From CALEMW01 sp035447065 (GTDB lineage Bacteria; Krumholzibacteriota; Krumholzibacteriia; LZORAL124-64-63): a DNA stretch of 34,834 bases. This document shows positions 31,208-34,834 of the stretch, in pieces; within the stretch, counting starts at the first letter, position 1, and each line of letters opens with the position of its first letter. Under the pieces are notes generated by a model that saw only the letters and a program-made list of their open reading frames with translations, had not been told where the DNA came from and did no database searches. The DNA lies in assembly GCA_035447065.1 (NCBI GenBank), contig DAOTGJ010000037.1:1-34834 (forward strand), given 5' to 3'. The translations under genes and the position numbers were made by a program.

Positions 31208-31771
31208 TCAGCGGCCGCGGCCCTTCTCCAACCGTCCCGCATGATCCGCCGGCTTCTCCATGGTGGGCGCGGCATTGTAGGCGTCGGAGCCGCCAGGCGG
31301 GATGGTCAGGAACTCCCAGGCCTCGCCTCTCAGGCCACGCGCCAGCATGACCGCCTGGCCCACGTGGTACGCCACATGGGCCAGCGACCGCTGCAGCGCC
31401 TCGATCACCGAGAGCTCCACGCCGCGGATGGTGATGGTGCGGGCCAGGTCGGCGTCGTTCAAGTCGGCGAGGGTGTCCAGCAGCACGGTCCAGCCGCGCT
31501 CCCAGACGGCCAGGACCTCCGCGCGGGGCGCACCGGTCCGGGCGAACTCCTCCTCGCGCTGCCGCCAGGGCTTCTCGCCGTCGGTGGTCAGGAAGTCGGT
31601 GAAGCGCGACGCGAGGTTGCCGCCCAGGTGGCCCATGAGCACGGCCACGGTGTTGCCGTCGCCGGCGGCGGGCGTGTGGAGCTGGGCGTCGTCGAGCTGG
31701 GCGGCAGCGCGTTCGGTCATGGACTTGTAGCGGCGGTATTCCTGTTCCACGGCATGGACGATGGGGCGCAT
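31208..31771 (-). CDS. DinB-superfamily protein (DUF1572 type)
   Basis: This is a 187-residue four-helix bundle protein of the DinB/YfiT superfamily. The histidines expected for metal binding are visible: one in VLMGHLGGNLASRFTDFL and a pair in the late SLAHVAYHVGQAVMLAR helix. The N-terminal EQEYRRYKSMTERAAAQL helix and the C-terminal FLTIPPGGS tail fit DUF1572-like proteins. Members include thiol-dependent S-transferases and many of unknown role. GGAAAG about seven bases before ATG 31771 supports the start. The gene stands alone, with its 3' end facing the CPVC gene. Confidence 0.85.
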   Translation of the reverse strand: MRPIVHAVEQEYRRYKSMTERAAAQLDDAQLHTPAAGDGNTVAVLMGHLGGNLASRFTDFLTTDGEKPWRQREEEFARTGAPRAEVLAVWERGWTVLLDTLADLNDADLARTITIRGVELSVIEALQRSLAHVAYHVGQAVMLARGLRGEAWEFLTIPPGGSDAYNAAPTMEKPADHAGRLEKGRGR

Positions 31772-31841
31772 GGCGGTCTTTCCGTTGGGGTTGCGATGCG
31801 GTACACGTGTACCCACGGCGTCCCCGGACCGCCATCGCTGC

Positions 31842-32354
31842 TCAGCGCGGCGGCCTCGCCCCCCGCGGCCCCTCCGGTTCCGGCATGCGATGGATCCGCG
31901 GCGCCACCGCGGCGAACCGGCGGCGCTGTTCCGGCGTCAGGGCCGACGCCTCCTCTACCAGCATCATCGACGACAGCGAGTCCACCTCGGCGCGGGCCGC
32001 GGCGGCGGCGGCGCCGGCGGCGAGGAACGCACCGGCGTTGAACTCCGGCGCGGCGAACACGTCCGACAACCGGCGCTGGGTCACGGCGGCCCGACGCTGC
32101 GCCTCCGCCAGCGCGGGCGCATGGCGCTCCAGCACCGCGCGCACCTGCGCCTGCTGCGCCGGGTCCAGCCCCAGATGGCGGGTGATGCCGCGCACATGAT
32201 CGTCCACCAGACGGGCCGGGTCCGGCGCACCGGCCGGCAGCGCCGCCGGGAGCTCGGCGGGCGGGGGCGGCGCCTTCGGCGCGGGCTTCCGCACCAGCAG
32301 GCCGATGTTCAGGCCCAGCGACAGGGCGAGCAGGACGGGCACGAGTCGGCGCAT
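31842..32354 (-). CDS. Metal_resist (CnrX/Spy-like) membrane-anchored periplasmic protein
   Basis: This is a 170-residue protein with an N-terminal membrane anchor (about 4-21, VPVLLALSLGLNIGLLV), a Pro/Ala-rich linker, and a helical periplasmic domain of the heavy-metal-resistance/periplasmic-sensor type. His53 and His60 lie in the first long helix (DDHVRGITRH), Met130 and Met131 in the third, followed by LTPEQRRRF, the conserved LTxEQ motif. These are possible metal ligands, though the exact CnrX ligand set is not reproduced. Its order after sigma and anti-sigma genes mimics CnrYXH. The start overlaps the anti-sigma stop; GTG 32357 with GGAGG six bases upstream is an alternative to ATG 32354. 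Confidence 0.75.
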   Translation of the reverse strand: MRRLVPVLLALSLGLNIGLLVRKPAPKAPPPPAELPAALPAGAPDPARLVDDHVRGITRHLGLDPAQQAQVRAVLERHAPALAEAQRRAAVTQRRLSDVFAAPEFNAGAFLAAGAAAAAARAEVDSLSSMMLVEEASALTPEQRRRFAAVAPRIHRMPEPEGPRGARPPR

Positions 32355-32680
32355 CACGACGCACCTCCGGTGGTGTAGGTGTCCAGCAGCGAGCTCCCGG
32401 AGTCCACGCCCCACAACGAGGTGGGCACGGCGCCGCGGTCGGCGGTCTCCTGCGCGGCGCCGCGCGGCGCCACGGCGATCCCCAGGGCCACGCCGGCCAA
32501 GCAGGCCGCCGTCAGCGCCAGGCGGAAACCCCAGCCCGCCCGCGGTTCGCGCCGCCGCAGGGCGGCGTCCACCGCGGGCCAGGCCGACCGGGCGGGTTCC
32601 GGCACGGGGTCGGCGGCGAGCAGGGCGCGGGCGGCCTCCAGCTCGGCGTCCAGCTGATCGATGGAGCGGCGATCGTTCAC
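32354..32680 (-). CDS. Putative single-pass anti-sigma factor
   Basis: This is a 108-residue protein with a cytoplasmic N-terminal ~48 residues of charged helices (RRSIDQLDAELEAARALLAA), one transmembrane helix (about 51-70, FRLALTAACLAGVALGIAVA) and a short periplasmic tail ending YTTGGAS. No HxxxCxxC zinc motif is present, so it is not a ZAS-type anti-sigma. Function is inferred from position: its ATG overlaps the ECF sigma stop by four bases and its stop overlaps the Metal_resist gene start. This is the order sigma, membrane anti-sigma, periplasmic sensor. Confidence 0.65.
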   Translation of the reverse strand: MNDRRSIDQLDAELEAARALLAADPVPEPARSAWPAVDAALRRREPRAGWGFRLALTAACLAGVALGIAVAPRGAAQETADRGAVPTSLWGVDSGSSLLDTYTTGGAS

Positions 32681-33234
32681 GACGTTCCTCCTTCAGCGCC
32701 CACGTCCCGACGCAGCGCGGTCACCGCGCGGTGCAGGAGCATCTGCACCGAGGAGAACGAGGCGCCCATGGCGTCGGCGATCTCCTGATACGACAGGTCG
32801 TGGTCCAGCCGCAGCACCAGCGCCTGGCGCTGGCGGTCCGGCAGTCGGGACAGGGCGGCGCGCACGCGGGCGGCGTCTTCGCGGCGGGCCAGGTCGGTCA
32901 AAGCATCGGCGGCGGGGTGGGGATGCTCCGCGTGCCCGCTGTCCAGCGTCAACCAGCGCAGCACCTTGCGCCGCCGCAGCCGGTTGCGCGCCCCGTTGCC
33001 GGCGATGCGGAAGAGCCAGCTGCGGAACTTCCCCTCGGCGCGGTAGCGCGGCGCCGTCTCCACAAGCTTGAGGAAGGTGTCCTGGCAGATGTCCTGCGCC
33101 TCCTCGTGCGAGCCGAGCATGCGCACCAGGAAGGCGAACACGGGCCGCTCCCACCGCTCCACCAGCACGCGCAGCGCGCGCTCGTCGCCCTGGACGTAGG
33201 CCGTCATCAGCATGTCGTCCGTCCTCTGCGGCAT
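32677..33234 (-). CDS. RpoE-type ECF RNA polymerase sigma factor
   Basis: This is a 185-residue sigma factor of the classical ECF type, distinct from the two PF07638-type sigmas in this window. Region 2 reads LVERWERPVFAFLVRMLGSH then EEAQDICQDTFLKLV and FRSWLFRIAGNGARNRLRR. Region 4 reads LSRLPDRQRQALVLRLDHDL and SYQEIADAMGASFSSVQMLL. ATG 33234 has GGAG five bases upstream; a second ATG at 33213 is less likely. It starts 37 bp after the DUF1566 protein stop and is followed by overlapping anti-sigma and Metal_resist genes, so its activity is probably released by a periplasmic signal. Confidence 0.94.
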   Translation of the reverse strand: MPQRTDDMLMTAYVQGDERALRVLVERWERPVFAFLVRMLGSHEEAQDICQDTFLKLVETAPRYRAEGKFRSWLFRIAGNGARNRLRRRKVLRWLTLDSGHAEHPHPAADALTDLARREDAARVRAALSRLPDRQRQALVLRLDHDLSYQEIADAMGASFSSVQMLLHRAVTALRRDVGAEGGTS

Positions 33235-33271
33235 GGGCGCTCCAGGGCGATGATCACTCGTTCAGCGGCGT

Positions 33272-34792
33272 TCATTTGGCCAAGGTCAGCTTGAGCACGC
33301 GGTCGGCGGCGGCGTCGCGCACGCGGGCCAGGTAGAGGCCGGCGGGCACGGTGCGGCCGGTGGCGTCGCGGCCGGTCCAGGTCACCGCGTGGTCGCCGGC
33401 GGCGAGGGTCTGGTCCAGCAGGGTCGCCGTGCGGCGGCCCTGGGCGTCGTAGATGGTCACGGTCACGCGGCCGGGTTCGGACAGCGTGAAGTCCAGCCGG
33501 GTGGACGGGTTGAACGGGTTGGGCGACGCGCGCAGCGCGCGGCCCGGCGCCGCCGGCGTCTCGTCGCCGTCGTCCTCCACCCCCACGTCCGTGGTCGCAT
33601 CGCGCACGCAGCGCACGTGGTTGAAGATGCGGATCACGTCGCCCTGGGGACCGTGGCCGTAGGGGTAGTCGGCCGGGTCGCCCGTCTTGGGATCGCTGCG
33701 CTGGCAGCCCGCGCCGTGCACGTCCCAGAAACTGTACTGCCCCGAGCCCGGCGGCGTCTCCATCCAACCGTAGCCCGTGCCGAAGGCCACGTACGCGCCC
33801 GAGCTGTCGCCCAGGTAGTTGGCATGGCTGGTGGACGACCAGTGGAACGGGAAGTCCGAGGAGCCGTCCTCCACCGTGATGACGCTGGTGCCGAACACGG
33901 GATCGATGGCCGGCGTGCCGTGGGTGGCCGGCGACCGCGTGTAGTCCACCAGGGTCTGCAGCTCCTTCACGTCGGGCAGGCGCCAGTCCGTGTGGCCGCC
34001 CGCGGAGAGCGTGTCGGCGTAGGCCAGGGCCGCTTCCCAGCTCATGGCGACGCCGCTGTCGGCCTGCTGCCACTGGAGGCCGGTGGCGTGGTCGGTCACG
34101 GTGCCGTCGCCGTTCGCCTGGAAGTCGTTCACGCCGTAGTCCTGCCCGCCGCGCACGAAGAGCACGAAGAAGTCCTTGCCGGTCTGCGTGGGCGGATCGA
34201 TCACCGGGTAGCCCTTGATGCGCCCGTCGGCGAAGTTCACGCCGAACACGGTGGCGTCGCCGGCCATGGTCTCGCTCACGTAGAGGGTGCTGGTGAGGAA
34301 CTGGGAGTCGATGATGCGCTCGCCCTGGGCGGGGTCGCCGTACTCGAACGCGAAGACGGGGTCGATGAACGGCGTGAGGCCGGAGGTGTCGTCGCCCACC
34401 AGCCCGCTGGGGTCGGTGCCGGTGAAGAGGATGAGCGAGTAGAGCTCCTTGATGGTGGGCAGGCGCCAGTCCGTGTGGCCGCCCAGGCTGAACGACGTGA
34501 CGGCGGCCTCCGCCTCCGCCAGCGTCATCTTGGCGCCCGGGTCCTGCTGCCACATGAGGCCGGTGACCAGGTCCGTCACGGTGCCGTCGCCGTTGTCCTG
34601 GTACGACGGCTGGTTGCCGGCGTGCTGGGCGTCCTGGCCGTAGAAGCGCTGGCCCGCCGCGGGCGCGCCGATGCTGAAGCTCTCGCCGTAGCAGAGGGTC
34701 TGGCCCGTGTCCACGACGGGGTAGGTCACGGCAAGGGCAGACGCGGCGGCGAGCAGGGCCGCGAGGGCGATGAGGGCGGATGGGCGGGTCAT
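33272..34792 (-). CDS. Secreted protein with two DUF1566 repeats and FlgD/T9SS-like tail
   Basis: This is a 506-residue exported protein. A signal peptide spans about 1-21 (ALIALAALLAAASALAVT). Two homologous DUF1566 (Lcl C-terminal type) units follow. Each opens with NGDGTVTDxxTGLxWQQ and carries GGHTDWRLPxxKEL, at about residues 66-120 and 235-290. Each then has an IDPVF strand, and the second ends in the H-W-S-S-T-S stretch. DUF1566 units occur in lectin-like surface proteins of many environmental bacteria. The final ~85 residues are the sorting module: SPNPFNPSTRLDF, VTIYDAQGRRTATL, HAVTWTGRD, PAGLYLARV. GGAGG six bases before ATG 34792 fixes the start. The ECF sigma gene begins 37 bp downstream on the same strand, so they may be co-transcribed. 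Confidence 0.9.
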   Translation of the reverse strand: MTRPSALIALAALLAAASALAVTYPVVDTGQTLCYGESFSIGAPAAGQRFYGQDAQHAGNQPSYQDNGDGTVTDLVTGLMWQQDPGAKMTLAEAEAAVTSFSLGGHTDWRLPTIKELYSLILFTGTDPSGLVGDDTSGLTPFIDPVFAFEYGDPAQGERIIDSQFLTSTLYVSETMAGDATVFGVNFADGRIKGYPVIDPPTQTGKDFFVLFVRGGQDYGVNDFQANGDGTVTDHATGLQWQQADSGVAMSWEAALAYADTLSAGGHTDWRLPDVKELQTLVDYTRSPATHGTPAIDPVFGTSVITVEDGSSDFPFHWSSTSHANYLGDSSGAYVAFGTGYGWMETPPGSGQYSFWDVHGAGCQRSDPKTGDPADYPYGHGPQGDVIRIFNHVRCVRDATTDVGVEDDGDETPAAPGRALRASPNPFNPSTRLDFTLSEPGRVTVTIYDAQGRRTATLLDQTLAAGDHAVTWTGRDATGRTVPAGLYLARVRDAAADRVLKLTLAK

Positions 34793-34834
34793 GGCGGTCC
34801 TCCGGTCGTGTCGGGCGGTTCGGGGTCTTGGGGA

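Overview
The window is a gene-dense, very GC-rich stretch of bacterial chromosome. Four predicted secreted proteins end in a FlgD/T9SS-like C-terminal module (a PNP start, a Y-D-x-x-G-R strand, and an S/P-G-x-Y-x-x-R end). Together with two ECF-sigma/Ser-Thr-kinase pairs, this points to an uncultured lineage near the FCB group, such as Eisenbacteria or Krumholzibacteriota-like bacteria. That assignment rests on style of gene content, not on a marker gene.

Layout. 1-3307 (minus): an MFS exporter cut by the left edge, a DUF6265 lipoprotein-like protein, a DUF486 membrane protein and a class V aminotransferase. The last three are packed as one operon. 3404-6555 (plus): an ECF sigma factor followed by a membrane Ser/Thr kinase with TPRs. 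6559-18281: a mixed housekeeping and accessory block. It holds a chemoreceptor, DUF1697, a PLC-like phosphodiesterase, DUF937, an outer-membrane barrel candidate, a methyltransferase, an unknown protein, HflX, a macro-domain protein, and a second kinase/ECF-sigma pair. Gene ends are packed very tightly: three convergent pairs lie 0-3 bp apart or overlap.

18.3-30.1 kb differs from the rest. Base composition drops visibly, intergenic space grows, and three large secreted FlgD-tailed proteins appear. One has a PQQ-like propeller, CARDB, a metzincin-type HExxHxxGxxD site and NHL repeats; another is built from LVIVD repeats. Between them lie broken genes: two fragments of hemolysin III, a half SdpI gene, the first exon-sized piece of a photolyase, and an IS91-family transposase with large internal deletions. 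The intact hemolysin III gene at 21529 and the intact sdpI at 30105 flank this block. The scars suggest that an ancestral hlyIII>/<sdpI pair was repeatedly duplicated, interrupted or used as an insertion site.

30.1-34.8 kb returns to high GC. It carries sdpI and an HxlR regulator, divergent from a tiny CPVC thioredoxin-fold protein with a perfect dyad between them, then a DinB-like protein. Next comes a sigma/anti-sigma/Metal_resist cassette whose order and domain content recall the CnrYXH metal-sensing system. The window ends with a secreted protein bearing two DUF1566 repeats. No tRNA, rRNA or CRISPR array was seen.
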